Part shown: in pieces, positions 8,129 to 18,741 of the stretch
How positions within the stretch are numbered: position 1 is the stretch's first letter
Layout of the letters: every line of letters starts with the position of its first letter
Assembly (NCBI RefSeq): GCF_000332645.1
Contig: NZ_AMXN01000002.1
Span: forward strand, 124,001 to 188,000
Length of the DNA stretch: 64,000 bases
Reading direction: 5' to 3'
Origin: Bacillus inaquosorum KCTC 13429
GTDB taxonomy: Bacteria > Bacillota > Bacilli > Bacillales > Bacillaceae
Notes under the pieces: generated by a model
What the model was told of the DNA's origin: nothing
Seen by the model: the letters and a program-made list of their open reading frames with translations, nothing else
The model's database searches: none
Program-made: the position numbers and the translations under genes

Positions 8129-8506
8129 TCATGCAGATTGATGAACCGTTTTCTTCTTCGATAACTTCAACAGTTCTCCCGGATTATAACCGATCACCAG
8201 CTTTTTGTTGTCCACAAGAATCGGACGCCGCAAAAGCTTCGGCTTCTCGACTAAAAGTTCAAGCACTTCATTTACCGTCATCTCTTCGATGTTTAAATTT
8301 AAATTTTTGAAGGTCTGGCTTCTTGTCGCTAAAATTTCATCAATTCCTTCTGTCGTTAACGATAAAATGTACTTTAATTCTTCTACTGTCGGGGTCTCTC
8401 TAAATAAGTGCCGTTCGTTAAATTCAATTTGATGCGCTTTGAGCCAATGTTTTGTTTTTCGGCATGACGTGCAGCTTGGATATGAGTAAAAAATTAATTG
8501 TTTCAT
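8129..8506 (-). CDS. mgsR: Stress regulator MgsR (Spx/ArsC family)
   Basis: A 125-residue thioredoxin-fold protein of the Spx/ArsC family that binds RNA polymerase and modulates part of the SigB regulon in B. subtilis. The redox CxxC switch is visible as CTSC at residues 12-15. The ArsC-type signature runs through the 'RRPILV' segment near residue 93, with the C-terminal 'KPKLLRRPI' typical of the family. The start follows GAGGAGG. A clear SigB promoter lies upstream. It was formerly called yqgZ. Confidence 0.93.
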   Translation of the reverse strand: MKQLIFYSYPSCTSCRKTKHWLKAHQIEFNERHLFRETPTVEELKYILSLTTEGIDEILATRSQTFKNLNLNIEEMTVNEVLELLVEKPKLLRRPILVDNKKLVIGYNPGELLKLSKKKTVHQSA

Positions 8507-8548
8507 TCGTTTTTTTCCTCCTCAGTTAACCATCTCTTTGTAGAATAA

Positions 8549-8574
8549 CTACCCGGATCATTTTTTCTTTAAAC
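8549..8574 (-). promoter_or_regulatory. SigB promoter of mgsR
   Basis: On the minus strand GTTTAA (8574-8569) and GGGTAG (8554-8549) are separated by 14 bp: 6/6 and 5/6 matches to SigB. This agrees with the known SigB dependence of mgsR. Confidence 0.85.
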
Positions 8575-8675
8575 CATTTACAGAACTTTTTTTCGGATTA
8601 TTTTTAAAAACCATTCATATAATAGAAAACGCAATCAAAGGAACAAATTCCATTTGTATAACAATAATGAAAATG

Positions 8676-8705
8676 TTTACATTTATAGGTGTGATCTATT
8701 ATAAT
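8676..8705 (+). promoter_or_regulatory. SigA-type promoter of yqgY
   Basis: TTTACA (8676-8681), an 18-bp spacer and a perfect TATAAT (8700-8705) lie 33 bp before the yqgY start. Confidence 0.6.
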
Positions 8706-8738
8706 AACAGTCAGAGGGACTCTCGGGAGGGGATAAAA

Positions 8739-8984
8739 ATGAATCGTATGTTCCGGGTGTTAGGATTTTGGACGGGAATTTTTGCAGTCATGTTTTATTT
8801 GGGTGATATGAAAGATGCTTCCCTTTTATTTTTTGGACAGACGATCTTATTTGTTTTTCTATCGTATTTGAATTTGACTGAACGCACGTATATTTATATT
8901 TTTGGCGCTTATTTAACGATTTTCTTCGCCGGCTTTACATATTACTCGATTTTCATTATGGTGCCCGGCGGCGGAGGCCATTAA
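8739..8984 (+). CDS. yqgY: Small membrane protein YqgY, function unknown
   Basis: An 81-residue protein with two to three hydrophobic segments (about residues 8-22, 27-44 and 52-72) ending in a Gly-rich MVPGGGGH tail. I recall it as a DUF2626-type family restricted to Bacillaceae. The ATG at 8739 follows GGGAGGGG at good spacing; upstream ATG 8667 lies inside the promoter. Monocistronic with a terminator directly after it. No function can be given from the sequence. Confidence 0.88.
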   Translation: MNRMFRVLGFWTGIFAVMFYLGDMKDASLLFFGQTILFVFLSYLNLTERTYIYIFGAYLTIFFAGFTYYSIFIMVPGGGGH

Positions 8985-8990
8985 ATGCAA

Positions 8991-9023
8991 AAAGAGACAA
9001 ACCTTATCGGTTTGTCTCTTTTT
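8991..9023. terminator. Bidirectional terminator between yqgY and yqgX
   Basis: AAAGAGACAAACC and GGTTTGTCTCTTT form a perfect stem around a TTATC loop, with T-runs on both strands. Confidence 0.9.
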
Positions 9024-9659
9024 TTACAATGAAAACCCATTTAAAAACGGATTTTGATCCTGCTCAGTCCGTACGTCTGTTTCAGGACCGTGGCCGCTTA
9101 ACACCAGCGTGTGCTCCGGCAGCGTAAGCAGTTTTTCATGGATAGACGTCAGCAGCGTTTCTTGATCGCCGCCTATTAAATCCGTACGCCCTATGCCGCC
9201 TTGAAACAGGACATCTCCGGAGATCACCAAGTCTGCATCCTTCACGTAGTACGAAACACTGCCTGGCGAATGTCCCGGCGTAAATAATGTTTCCAAATGA
9301 AACGGCCCGATATTCAGTTCACCGTCTCCTTCAATCAGATGATCTGCAGGCTTAGCTGTGACTTCTATCCCCCGCAGCATGCCGGAGCCGTTTAAAGAGG
9401 CATCCGTAAGCCAATTCTTTTCATTCTGATGTAGGTAAACAGGGATATCCCATTTTTCCCTCACTTCATCTAGCGCCCCTATATGGTCAAAATGGGCATG
9501 TGTAAGCAAAATGGCTAAAGGCGTCAGCCCTTTTTCTTTTATGTATTGATTGATTTTATTTCCTTCGCCGCCCGGATCAAAAATCAGGCATTGATCATCA
9601 TTGATGAGAAAATATGCGTTCGCTTGAATCGGCCCTACTGGCATCCGTCTCCATTTCAC
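9024..9659 (-). CDS. yqgX: Metallo-beta-lactamase-fold hydrolase YqgX
   Basis: A 211-residue glyoxalase II-like metallohydrolase. The metal-binding motif THAHFDH is at about residues 53-59, with further ligands in the 'FTPGHSPGS' and 'SGDVLF' segments and a C-terminal SGHGPET. It resembles hydroxyacylglutathione hydrolases; in B. subtilis a bacillithiol-linked substrate is plausible but not shown here. Start is GTG 9659, preceded by GAGGTGATACAA and giving the known length. An in-frame extension upstream is hydrophobic but has no ribosome binding site. Confidence 0.9.
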   Translation of the reverse strand: MKWRRMPVGPIQANAYFLINDDQCLIFDPGGEGNKINQYIKEKGLTPLAILLTHAHFDHIGALDEVREKWDIPVYLHQNEKNWLTDASLNGSGMLRGIEVTAKPADHLIEGDGELNIGPFHLETLFTPGHSPGSVSYYVKDADLVISGDVLFQGGIGRTDLIGGDQETLLTSIHEKLLTLPEHTLVLSGHGPETDVRTEQDQNPFLNGFSL

Positions 9660-9739
9660 TTGTATCACCTCTTTCTTTTCTATGCTCCTATTATGAAGGT
9701 TTTTGAAAAAAGATTCAAACAATCGCAATGAAAACGCTA

Positions 9740-9768
9740 TCGACAAACATATAAAAAACAGGTAGAAT
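9740..9768 (+). promoter_or_regulatory. SigA-type promoter of yqgW
   Basis: TCGACA (9740-9745), a 17-bp spacer and TAGAAT (9763-9768): 5/6 matches to both SigA hexamers, 47 bp before the start. Confidence 0.6.
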
Positions 9769-9815
9769 AAAAATGGAAAGAATTGCAGGTTTTTCAATGT
9801 AAAGGGGGCTGCGTA

Positions 9816-9989
9816 ATGTTACTTGTCGTGATTTTCGGCCTTGTCGCTCTTTTCGCTTTATGGGGAGTCTTGCGTTCTGTTAAAAATAAAAATATACTTG
9901 GCTTTTTATTAGCCGGCGCCACCTTATTTGTCTTTGGCTGGTTTACAGTGATGACAGTAATAAACAGCGGCTATCCAACCGCACATTAA
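9816..9989 (+). CDS. yqgW: Small membrane protein YqgW, function unknown
   Basis: A 57-residue, two-helix membrane peptide (about residues 2-17 and 27-47) with a short cytosolic loop RSVKNKN. The start ATG at 9816 follows AAAGGGGG. It resembles a DUF2759-type family of Bacillaceae. It has its own promoter and terminator. No function is inferred. Confidence 0.85.
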   Translation: MLLVVIFGLVALFALWGVLRSVKNKNILGFLLAGATLFVFGWFTVMTVINSGYPTAH

Positions 9990-10020
9990 AACCTGTATCC
10001 GATCGGATACAGGTTTATTT
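9988..10020. terminator. Bidirectional terminator between yqgW and yqgV
   Basis: A perfect 28-bp palindrome centred on CCGATCGG (AAACCTGTATCC and its complement), with T-rich flanks on both sides. Confidence 0.88.
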
Positions 10021-10026
10021 TTATTG

Positions 10027-10335
10027 CTATAAATGTTTATTGACACTTTCTATTTTGCTTTCAAGCGTTGTTTTTTTGTCACGCCTGTCATCGATACGGA
10101 TGTTCGTTGCCACTCTGTGCAGCCCTTTTTGAAACGGTGCTTCGTGAATTGCCTGAATGACTGTGAAAAGGTCACTGAGTTCTCCCTCGATCAGCGTATT
10201 CATCGGTGTCAGCTGATATTTGATTTTTCCTTCAGCTTGATATCCTTCTAAAATCTTTTGCACATCGGCCACGTAAGCACTCACACTAGGTGTTTCCGTA
10301 CCGATTGGGATAATGGTTACATCTGCAATAGCCAT
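10027..10335 (-). CDS. yqgV: YqgV, MTH1187/YkoF-type thiamine-binding-like protein
   Basis: A 102-residue protein of the DUF77/MTH1187 family, ferredoxin-like folds that bind thiamine or a related ligand in studied members. The typical start IADVTIIPIGT and the 'LTPMNTLIEGEL' segment are present. The ribosome binding site AAAAGGAGATG is formed by the last codons of yqgU; the gap is two bases, so the two genes form one transcript. Ligand and role here are unknown. Confidence 0.85.
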   Translation of the reverse strand: MAIADVTIIPIGTETPSVSAYVADVQKILEGYQAEGKIKYQLTPMNTLIEGELSDLFTVIQAIHEAPFQKGLHRVATNIRIDDRRDKKTTLESKIESVNKHL

Positions 10336-10337
10336 GG

Positions 10338-11393
10338 TTATTTCATCTCCTTTTGATCAATGATGAGTTGCTTCATTTCATGTGATTTCAATAAAATGAT
10401 CTGCTCAAAATGAAAGCCGTATAATGCATATTTCCCGTTCGGAGATATTTGAATCGGCTCCATTTCCGGCAAAGTGAAAAGATCTTTTGCCTTTCCCGAT
10501 GCCACATTGACAGCTGCGAACTTATATGCATCGCCGCTTTCTTTAAACGTATAAAACAGGCCTTTTGCTTCATCATAGTCATACTCCATCGGGGCCAAAC
10601 TTGTATATTTCGTTTGGAGCGGCCATTCCGCTGTAACAGGCGATTTTGTTTGCGGCGTTTTAAACTGATACGTCCCTTTTTCTCCGGCAGCTGATTTGAC
10701 AGTAAAACTCATTTGATGGAAAGAATCAAAGAAGAGAACGTCATCCTCGAGCTTCTGCTCCGTTTTAGAGACTGTATCGAACGTATATAATGGCCCTGAC
10801 TTATCGTCTCTTCCCTCTTTTACATAATTAAATGTGTTTTTGGAGGTCCAATGAATAAACGGAACCTGTACCGGACTTAAGGAAGATTCGTCTTTTTTGG
10901 CATCCACCTGATATGTATGAAAGTCCCATTTTTCAGAGAATACCGTAACCATCATTTGATAAGGATCATACTGATTCCAAGCAGCCTCGAGCTCATACGT
11001 TTCGTATTCTTTTTGGTAAAGCGTCTCTCCTTTTGCATTAAGCAAAACCACTGCTGTCTTTTGGCTGTGCGTGACTTGCAGCAAAACCATCTGCTTCCTC
11101 GGGTTGATTTGAACATCAACGATTTGGCCATCCGTCCGATAGAGCTTTTTCGCTTTGCCTGTAAAGATGCGGTATGCAAAAAGCTCCGTTTTCGTAGGAT
11201 CGGACGCTGTATATAAAATTGTGCTGTTAGTAAGCCAGCCTTCCACTCCCTCTGCTTTTTCCGCAGAAAGCGGAGTGATGTCTATTTCCTCATCTTTTGC
11301 CGCCGATGCCTGTTTTTGCTGCTGATGAGATGGTTCGCATGCCGATAAACTAAACAGCAATGCTGACAGCAGAATGAAACAAACTGATCTCAT
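10338..11393 (-). CDS. yqgU: Lipoprotein YqgU, function unknown
   Basis: A 351-residue exported lipoprotein. The signal peptide ends in a lipobox LSAC with the lipidated Cys19. The mature part is rich in beta-strand and reads like a beta-propeller (repeated 'KTELFAYRIFTGKAKKLY', 'NPRKQMVLLQV' style blades), as in other Bacillus YqgU proteins. Start ATG 11393 follows GGAGGGGAAGG. It is translationally close to yqgV. The function is not known. Confidence 0.87.
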   Translation of the reverse strand: MRSVCFILLSALLFSLSACEPSHQQQKQASAAKDEEIDITPLSAEKAEGVEGWLTNSTILYTASDPTKTELFAYRIFTGKAKKLYRTDGQIVDVQINPRKQMVLLQVTHSQKTAVVLLNAKGETLYQKEYETYELEAAWNQYDPYQMMVTVFSEKWDFHTYQVDAKKDESSLSPVQVPFIHWTSKNTFNYVKEGRDDKSGPLYTFDTVSKTEQKLEDDVLFFDSFHQMSFTVKSAAGEKGTYQFKTPQTKSPVTAEWPLQTKYTSLAPMEYDYDEAKGLFYTFKESGDAYKFAAVNVASGKAKDLFTLPEMEPIQISPNGKYALYGFHFEQIILLKSHEMKQLIIDQKEMK

Positions 11394-11460
11394 CAGCCTT
11401 CCCCTCCGATCATCTTTATTGTCGCATATTTTCTGCGGCATAAAAAAGAAAAAGTTTCAG

Positions 11461-12588
11461 TTACTCATGAAAAAATAACGCCCTCCATAAAATGCCGTTT
11501 GTCGCGTTATAAATATGTGTAAACTGCTTAAACGGCAAAGGGTTTTGACCTTTTCCAAGTTCCACCGTATACCCTTCTTTAAAATAATGGTGAATAAACC
11601 AATCGCGAAATCCCGCATAGCTGTCAATATCCCTTACTCCTTTATAAATGTTCCCGCTTAACTTCTCAAAATCCTTTATGACAGCAGCAGATTCTTCAGG
11701 CTCAAGGCCTTTATAGCCCCAATAAATTTCTTCCCCCTGTGTATGGAGGGCCAGCAGTCTGTCAGGCGGATTCACCGTTATCAGCCGGTACATCGCAATG
11801 GATTCCGGCTCCGTAAGCGGAGAGATTCCCGGAAAATCACGGTAGCTGGGTGCTGCCGGTTTGCGGTATTTTTCAATTTCCCATAACGACGGAAATTGTT
11901 TATTTAAATCGACCCCGTTTATGTTTGCCTTCCATTCATTAAAATTCGGACGATGATCATTTAGCCTTTCAAGCTCTTCTTTCCTGGCTCCCATGCCTTC
12001 TGATCCGTTCAAGACAAGATCAACGCCATCCGGATTGACAAGAGGAACGAGAGACAAGGATGTGCTGCTGAACAGCTTCATGGGAGAAAAGCCGAAGAAA
12101 GGCGAGTTGCAGCATAATGACATACAGTATTCCTTAAACCATTTTAGCAGGACAGATGTTGTGATCCACTCATTCGCATGAAATGAGGCGTTCATATGGA
12201 CCTTTTTGGCGGTATGCTCTCCTCCAGCCTTCAGCTCCCAGATCGGCCTGCCGAGTACAGAACGGCCGATTTCCCGACATGAGACAAATGGAAACACATC
12301 AATGATCTTCTTTACTTCCTTTTCTACAGCTGAAAAATCATAGACTTTTTCTTGCTCCACCCAGTTATCAGAAAGGTCCAGCCGCCGAGGCTGTAAAAAG
12401 CTCTTTATGTCCTGAATGGTTTGAAGCTCCTTATCGTTATGTTCTTCTATAACATAACCAGGACAAAACAATTGATGTTTCTGTGCGGAGCGATTTGCAC
12501 TTCTAAGCAGCTCCTCGTCTATCTGCAGCTCTCTCGCCACTCTGGCCAAATTGTGCTTGATCTCAGGTTTCACCTTAATAAACGCCAT
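11461..12588 (-). CDS. yqgT: M14-family D-glutamyl-L-diamino acid endopeptidase YqgT
   Basis: Zinc carboxypeptidase-fold enzyme related to gamma-D-glutamyl-L-diamino acid endopeptidase I, acting on peptidoglycan stem peptides. An N-terminal LysM-like cell-wall binding segment (about residues 8-55, ending LFCPGYVI) precedes the M14 domain. Zinc and active-site residues are visible in HANEW, the PLVNPDGVDL string, LHTQGEEI and the catalytic Glu of TVELGKG. No signal peptide is evident. Three ATGs in a row follow GGGGG; I use the third (12588) for spacing, but 12594 is possible. Confidence 0.88.
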   Translation of the reverse strand: MAFIKVKPEIKHNLARVARELQIDEELLRSANRSAQKHQLFCPGYVIEEHNDKELQTIQDIKSFLQPRRLDLSDNWVEQEKVYDFSAVEKEVKKIIDVFPFVSCREIGRSVLGRPIWELKAGGEHTAKKVHMNASFHANEWITTSVLLKWFKEYCMSLCCNSPFFGFSPMKLFSSTSLSLVPLVNPDGVDLVLNGSEGMGARKEELERLNDHRPNFNEWKANINGVDLNKQFPSLWEIEKYRKPAAPSYRDFPGISPLTEPESIAMYRLITVNPPDRLLALHTQGEEIYWGYKGLEPEESAAVIKDFEKLSGNIYKGVRDIDSYAGFRDWFIHHYFKEGYTVELGKGQNPLPFKQFTHIYNATNGILWRALFFHE

Positions 12589-12629
12589 CATCATCCCCCT
12601 TTTTTGTTACTATATGACAGCGTGTTTAA

Positions 12630-12668
12630 AAAAAGAAAGCCTCCCGCTACTTTGATGCGGGAGGCTTT
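12630..12668 (-). terminator. Terminator of yqgS
   Basis: AAAGCCTCCCGC pairs with GCGGGAGGCTTT around ATCAAAGTA; on the minus strand a T-run follows, just past the yqgS stop. Confidence 0.9.
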
Positions 12669-12672
12669 GTGA

Positions 12673-14598
<1,926 letters not shown>

Positions 14599-14659
14599 CT
14601 ATGCAGCACGCTCAAAAAATCAGTCTATTCCCAACATTCTCATTAACACATCAAATTAA

Positions 14660-14688
14660 ATCTTAACCTGAACATAACAAAAAATCAA
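14660..14688 (-). promoter_or_regulatory. SigA-type promoter of yqgS
   Basis: TTGATT (14688-14683), a 17-bp spacer and TAAGAT (14665-14660) on the minus strand, in the gap between glcK and yqgS. Confidence 0.55.
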
Positions 14689-14704
14689 TTTCATTTACAC
14701 AATT

Positions 14705-15670
14705 TTAACAATTTTGGTGTTTCAGCCATTCGTTTTTAGCGATCCAAGCGCCTCCGATAACGCCGGCATCATTTCCAAGTGCTGCAATTGAAATATCAGC
14801 AGCTTCTGCTGCCCGCGGAAACGCGCATTTGCGGAATGTTTTCTCGACTTTTGATCTCAGCAGTTCGCCGGCTTTCGATACGCCGCCGCCAATAACGATT
14901 TTTGACGGGTTAAGCGAGCTTGCCAAATTTCCGAGCACCAAACCAAGGTGCTTGGCTACATAATCCACCACTTCAAGGGCCATTTCGTCATTTTCACCCG
15001 CTGCTTCAAATACATCCCGCGCTGACAATTGCTCAGTTGCTTTTAAACGTGTCGTCTGCCTAGCATTTGCTATTTTCTCTTTTGCAATTCTTACAATTCC
15101 GGTTGCCGACGCAATCGTTTCGATACAGCCCGTTTTGCCGCAGTTGCATGGTGCTCCGCCTTCAGGAATGCTGCAAATATGGCCGATTTCCCCGCCGGCG
15201 CCATTTATGCCATGTACAATTTCACCATTTACAATAATGCCGCCGCCAACTCCTGTGCCAAGCGTCACGAGAATGACGTCTTTCGCGCCGTCACCCGCTC
15301 CCTTCCACATTTCTCCGAGCGCAGCAATATTCGCGTCGTTTTCTATAACAGCCGGGATGCCGGTTTCTGTCTCCAGATGGTTCTTTAAAGCATAGTTTTT
15401 CCACCCCAGATTTACCGTTTCATAAACGACTCCTGCCGCCATATCTACAGGGCCTGGTGCGCCCATTCCGATGTATTTGATGATATGCTTCGGTTTTTGC
15501 AGCTCATCCAGCTTGCTGTCAATTGTTTTTGCGATTGTAACGGTAATGGTGTCGCCGGTTTTATCAGTCGGGACTTCCCACTTATGCTGAATTTCACCAT
15601 ATTGATTAATAAAAGCGAGTTTAATCGTCGTTCCTCCCAGATCAATGCCCGCAAACCATATCTCGTCCAT
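14705..15670 (-). CDS. glcK: Glucokinase (ROK family)
   Basis: Cytoplasmic ATP-dependent kinase that phosphorylates free glucose released from disaccharides. The 321-residue protein has the ATP-binding [10 protein letters not shown] near residue 8, catalytic Asp112 in ENDAN, the GEIGH motif with the zinc-binding His164, and the ROK signature CNCGKTGC with Cys175, 177 and 182. Start ATG 15670 follows AGGGTGAT and matches the known length. It follows yqgQ by 17 bases and lies in a yqgQ-glcK transcription unit, probably downstream of gluP as in B. subtilis. Confidence 0.96.
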   Translation of the reverse strand: MDEIWFAGIDLGGTTIKLAFINQYGEIQHKWEVPTDKTGDTITVTIAKTIDSKLDELQKPKHIIKYIGMGAPGPVDMAAGVVYETVNLGWKNYALKNHLETETGIPAVIENDANIAALGEMWKGAGDGAKDVILVTLGTGVGGGIIVNGEIVHGINGAGGEIGHICSIPEGGAPCNCGKTGCIETIASATGIVRIAKEKIANARQTTRLKATEQLSARDVFEAAGENDEMALEVVDYVAKHLGLVLGNLASSLNPSKIVIGGGVSKAGELLRSKVEKTFRKCAFPRAAEAADISIAALGNDAGVIGGAWIAKNEWLKHQNC

Positions 15671-15687
15671 TTTTATCACCCTAGCCT

Positions 15688-15897
15688 TTACATATATCTC
15701 TTCCGTTTTTTTGTTTGTTCCAATTCTTTTCGAAGGACAGCTGCCGCTTTGGCCCACTGCTCCTTCTCAATCATGTGGTTCATGTATAATTCCTTTAATT
15801 CATCCAGCATAAACTCAATTTCAAGCTCTCTGTCTCCAAAGTAAACAATGTGGCCAAACGTTTTTAACAGCTGCTGCACATCATATAATGTATTCAT
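15688..15897 (-). CDS. yqgQ: YqgQ, small helical protein
   Basis: A 69-residue all-helical protein of the YqgQ (DUF910) family; a structure is known for the B. subtilis homologue but no clear function. The sequence is charged, with the conserved '[13 protein letters not shown]' and 'LKELY' segments. Start ATG 15897 is preceded by GGTGAGG; an in-frame ATG at 15909 lies upstream of that site. It sits between gluP and glcK, a conserved arrangement in Bacillus. Confidence 0.85.
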   Translation of the reverse strand: MNTLYDVQQLLKTFGHIVYFGDRELEIEFMLDELKELYMNHMIEKEQWAKAAAVLRKELEQTKKRKRYM

Positions 15898-16010
15898 TTT
15901 CCTCACCATTCTTAATCTTAACTATTTAAGCGTATTCATATGGGAGCGGCCAGTCAAGAAGAAAACGCTGACAAAAAATCCAGCCTCCCTCCTTAGGCAT
16001 ATTCCGCTCC

Positions 16011-17534
16011 CTATGATTCTTTATTATTTTCAATTTGCTGCTGGAGCTCTTTGTACCGCTGCTCCTTCGGCTTAAATTTTACAGCCGACTTGATAGCCTC
16101 TTCTGCTTGACCAAGCTCATTTTTTTCCGCATACAGCAAGGCTAAATTGTAATATGAGGCATGATCTTTAGGTTCTTTTTCCACGACTCTTTCCAAAAGA
16201 GAAATCGCCTGATCATATTCGCCGATTTGAATATCAGAGACAGCCAAGATTTTCAAAAGATCGACTGAGGCATCTTTTTGCTCCGCTTCTCCGTTCAGCA
16301 ATTCCGTTACTTCTTCATACTTTCCTTCCTGATACAGCTCACTTGCCTGCTGAATCAGGACTGACTCCTGGCGGGAAGGCGAATGCAATCCGTAATATAA
16401 AAACCCGGCCGCCAAAGCAATCAGCAAAACCGCTGACAACAATCTTTTTCCAAAGGCTCCGGCTTTGGGCAATCCAAGTGCGGCAGCTGCGAAAAAGCCG
16501 CCAATCAAGCCGCCAATATGTCCAGAGTTATCAATATTCGAAACTGCAAAACCGAAGCCAAGATTAATGATAATAATGACAATAATATTGGTGCCAATGG
16601 TTCTTAAAAACATTTTCCGATTTGACAAAGCTACATACAGCAGTGCGCCTAAACATCCAAATATGGCTCCTGAAGCGCCCGCTGAAGGATACGGGCTGAA
16701 CACAAAGCTCGCGATTGAACCCGTAATGCCAGCCGCCAGATAAATCAGCAGAAATCTGCCCGAGCCGTACATCCGCTCAACTGCTGTACCAACCGACCAT
16801 AAAGCAAGCGTATTAAAAGCTAAATGCGCTATGCCAATGTGAAGCACGATCGGAGTCAGGAGCCGCCACCATTCTCCGGCTGCAATCAGACTGTTTTCCT
16901 TTGCCCCAAAAGCGACCAGCGTCTGCGTATTTGTGCTGCCCCCGTTTAGTTCAAGCAAGAAAAACATTAAGACCTGAAGCGCGATGAATACATATGTAAA
17001 GATTGGTTTTCCGTTTTGAAAAACCGCCGCTTCATTTTTTCTCTGTTCTTCTTGTTTCAGTACGAGCGAAAGGAAGCGTTCTCTCGCCATTTGCGCGTCT
17101 TCAAACGAATCGCGGGCTTCTGTACATTCTTCTGCACGAATTGATGGGAAAACAGCTTGAAGGTCATCACGAAGCATCGTTCCCCTCACGATCGCCGGCT
17201 CAACTAAGACAGGTCCCTTCTCAAAAGGCTTTTCGGCGATCTCTTCCCAGTCATCAACAGGGGCTTCCGCTGAAAAAAATACATTCAGCAGCTTCATCTT
17301 GCGTCTGCCAAGTTGCTTTCTGGCTTGTTCTACTCGTTCAGCCTGCTCTTCGATATCTCTTGCCATTTCTTGCCGAAAATCAATATCATGTTTATAAAGG
17401 CGAACCAGATCATAAGAAGACTTGTCCGGTGCTTCCAGCCATATTTCACCTGACTCACCGGCTTGTATGACGCCATATCCGCTATTCACTAGGTGCTCCG
17501 CAGTTTTCCAATATGTATACTCCAACAAATACAT
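16011..17534 (-). CDS. gluP: Rhomboid intramembrane serine protease GluP (YqgP)
   Basis: Membrane protease of 507 residues; in B. subtilis YqgP cooperates with FtsH to cleave the Mg2+ transporter MgtE under Mn2+ stress. An N-terminal soluble domain spans about residues 1-175. The rhomboid domain (about 178-375) has the catalytic Ser288 in GASG, His339 in GHIGG, and Asn241 in HLAFN. The C-terminal part (about 385-500) is made of TPR repeats ('YNLALLYAEKNELGQAEEAI'). The start follows TGGAGCGG. It leads the gluP-yqgQ-glcK group. Confidence 0.95.
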   Translation of the reverse strand: MYLLEYTYWKTAEHLVNSGYGVIQAGESGEIWLEAPDKSSYDLVRLYKHDIDFRQEMARDIEEQAERVEQARKQLGRRKMKLLNVFFSAEAPVDDWEEIAEKPFEKGPVLVEPAIVRGTMLRDDLQAVFPSIRAEECTEARDSFEDAQMARERFLSLVLKQEEQRKNEAAVFQNGKPIFTYVFIALQVLMFFLLELNGGSTNTQTLVAFGAKENSLIAAGEWWRLLTPIVLHIGIAHLAFNTLALWSVGTAVERMYGSGRFLLIYLAAGITGSIASFVFSPYPSAGASGAIFGCLGALLYVALSNRKMFLRTIGTNIIVIIIINLGFGFAVSNIDNSGHIGGLIGGFFAAAALGLPKAGAFGKRLLSAVLLIALAAGFLYYGLHSPSRQESVLIQQASELYQEGKYEEVTELLNGEAEQKDASVDLLKILAVSDIQIGEYDQAISLLERVVEKEPKDHASYYNLALLYAEKNELGQAEEAIKSAVKFKPKEQRYKELQQQIENNKES

Positions 17535-17596
17535 GTTTACCGCTCCAATGGTTTTTTTTCATTATAACAGCTGGCGCTCCGAACGCCTACTGAAAG

Positions 17597-17624
17597 CAAA
17601 AAATCCCGTTTTTCACGGGATTTT
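17597..17624 (-). terminator. Terminator of yqgO
   Basis: AAATCCCGTG and its complement form a compact hairpin overlapping the yqgO stop, followed by a T-run on the minus strand. Confidence 0.85.
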
Positions 17625-17796
17625 AGAAAGCTTGCTGTATAAACTTATTACGGATAAACGGAATTCTTAAAAAGAAATGGATAAAAGACCGCCTGATACC
17701 CGGCTGGCTGAGTACGGTATTCATAAGACGGTAGCGATTTTGATAAAACATAACGGCAGAAACAGCAAAAATGGCATAAATCATAAGTTTTTTCAT
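17623..17796 (-). CDS. yqgO: Small membrane-anchored protein YqgO, function unknown
   Basis: A 57-residue basic protein with one N-terminal hydrophobic segment ([17 protein letters not shown]) followed by an Arg-rich tail. The ATG at 17796 follows GGAGGGAT. The stop codon falls inside the terminator hairpin. No family with known function is recognised; membership in a yqgN-yqgO transcript is likely because only 64 bases separate them. Confidence 0.8.
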   Translation of the reverse strand: MKKLMIYAIFAVSAVMFYQNRYRLMNTVLSQPGIRRSFIHFFLRIPFIRNKFIQQAF

Positions 17797-17860
17797 CTTA
17801 TCCCTCCTGCCAATAGGGTTTGTCATTCTTTCTTATTTATTCTTGAATAATGAGCAGGAG

Positions 17861-18424
17861 TTATGAAAAACAAGACATGATCCGATCCTCTGTTATCAGC
17901 TTATGTACCGGGATGTCATGCGGCAGACGGGGGACGTGTGCAAACAGCTGGCACTCCAAAAGCAAAGAGACTGTCTTCCCTTTATAATCGCTTAAATAAC
18001 GGTCATAATAGCCGCCGCCAAAGCCTATCCTAAACCCATCAGTATCAAAACAAACACCCGGAACGATCATCAAGTCAATTTGCGATCGTTTCACTTCTTT
18101 TGTTTTTTCAATCACCGGTTCAAGAAGTCCGGCGTAAACGGTTTCGAGCTGATCATCCGTCTGATATGTGCGAAATTGCATTTTCTTTGTGTCCGGGTCA
18201 CATTTTGGAATACAAACTTGTTTCCCTTCTTCCCAAGCCTGCTCAATGACGGGGCGCGTCGGTATTTCCAGCCCTCTGGAGATGGTGACGGCAATGGTGC
18301 TGGCATTTTGCCACTCCGGCAGTGAAAACAAATGCTTGTACATACGTGCTGTTTTTTGAAGAAGATCTTCACTTGATACAGCAGATAGTGCCTCCATCGT
18401 CTTTTTTCTTATTTGTGATTTCAT
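17861..18424 (-). CDS. yqgN: 5-formyltetrahydrofolate cyclo-ligase YqgN
   Basis: Converts 5-formyltetrahydrofolate to 5,10-methenyltetrahydrofolate with ATP, clearing a dead-end folate. The 187-residue protein carries the family's glycine-rich ATP/phosphate motif [10 protein letters not shown] near residue 135 and the basic N-terminal substrate segment. The start follows GAGGGGGAT. It lies directly downstream of the rpmGA terminator. Confidence 0.93.
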   Translation of the reverse strand: MKSQIRKKTMEALSAVSSEDLLQKTARMYKHLFSLPEWQNASTIAVTISRGLEIPTRPVIEQAWEEGKQVCIPKCDPDTKKMQFRTYQTDDQLETVYAGLLEPVIEKTKEVKRSQIDLMIVPGVCFDTDGFRIGFGGGYYDRYLSDYKGKTVSLLLECQLFAHVPRLPHDIPVHKLITEDRIMSCFS

Positions 18425-18444
18425 CTCTCATCCCCCTCGGAATA

Positions 18445-18484
18445 GAAAAAAAGCCAGAACCTTTTTCAAAGCTCTGGCTTTTTT
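18445..18484 (-). terminator. Terminator of rpmGA
   Basis: AAGCCAGAGC and GGTTCTGGCTT form a stem around a short A/T loop, with T-runs on both strands; it lies between rpmGA and yqgN. Confidence 0.85.
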
Positions 18485-18508
18485 CTTACACCTTAAACAG
18501 CTAGGCTG

Positions 18509-18673
<165 letters not shown>

Positions 18674-18741
18674 CTAAAATCATTTACTTATTCAGACTTA
18701 TATATAATACCACTATAATGGACGGAAAGCTAGGCTGTTTT

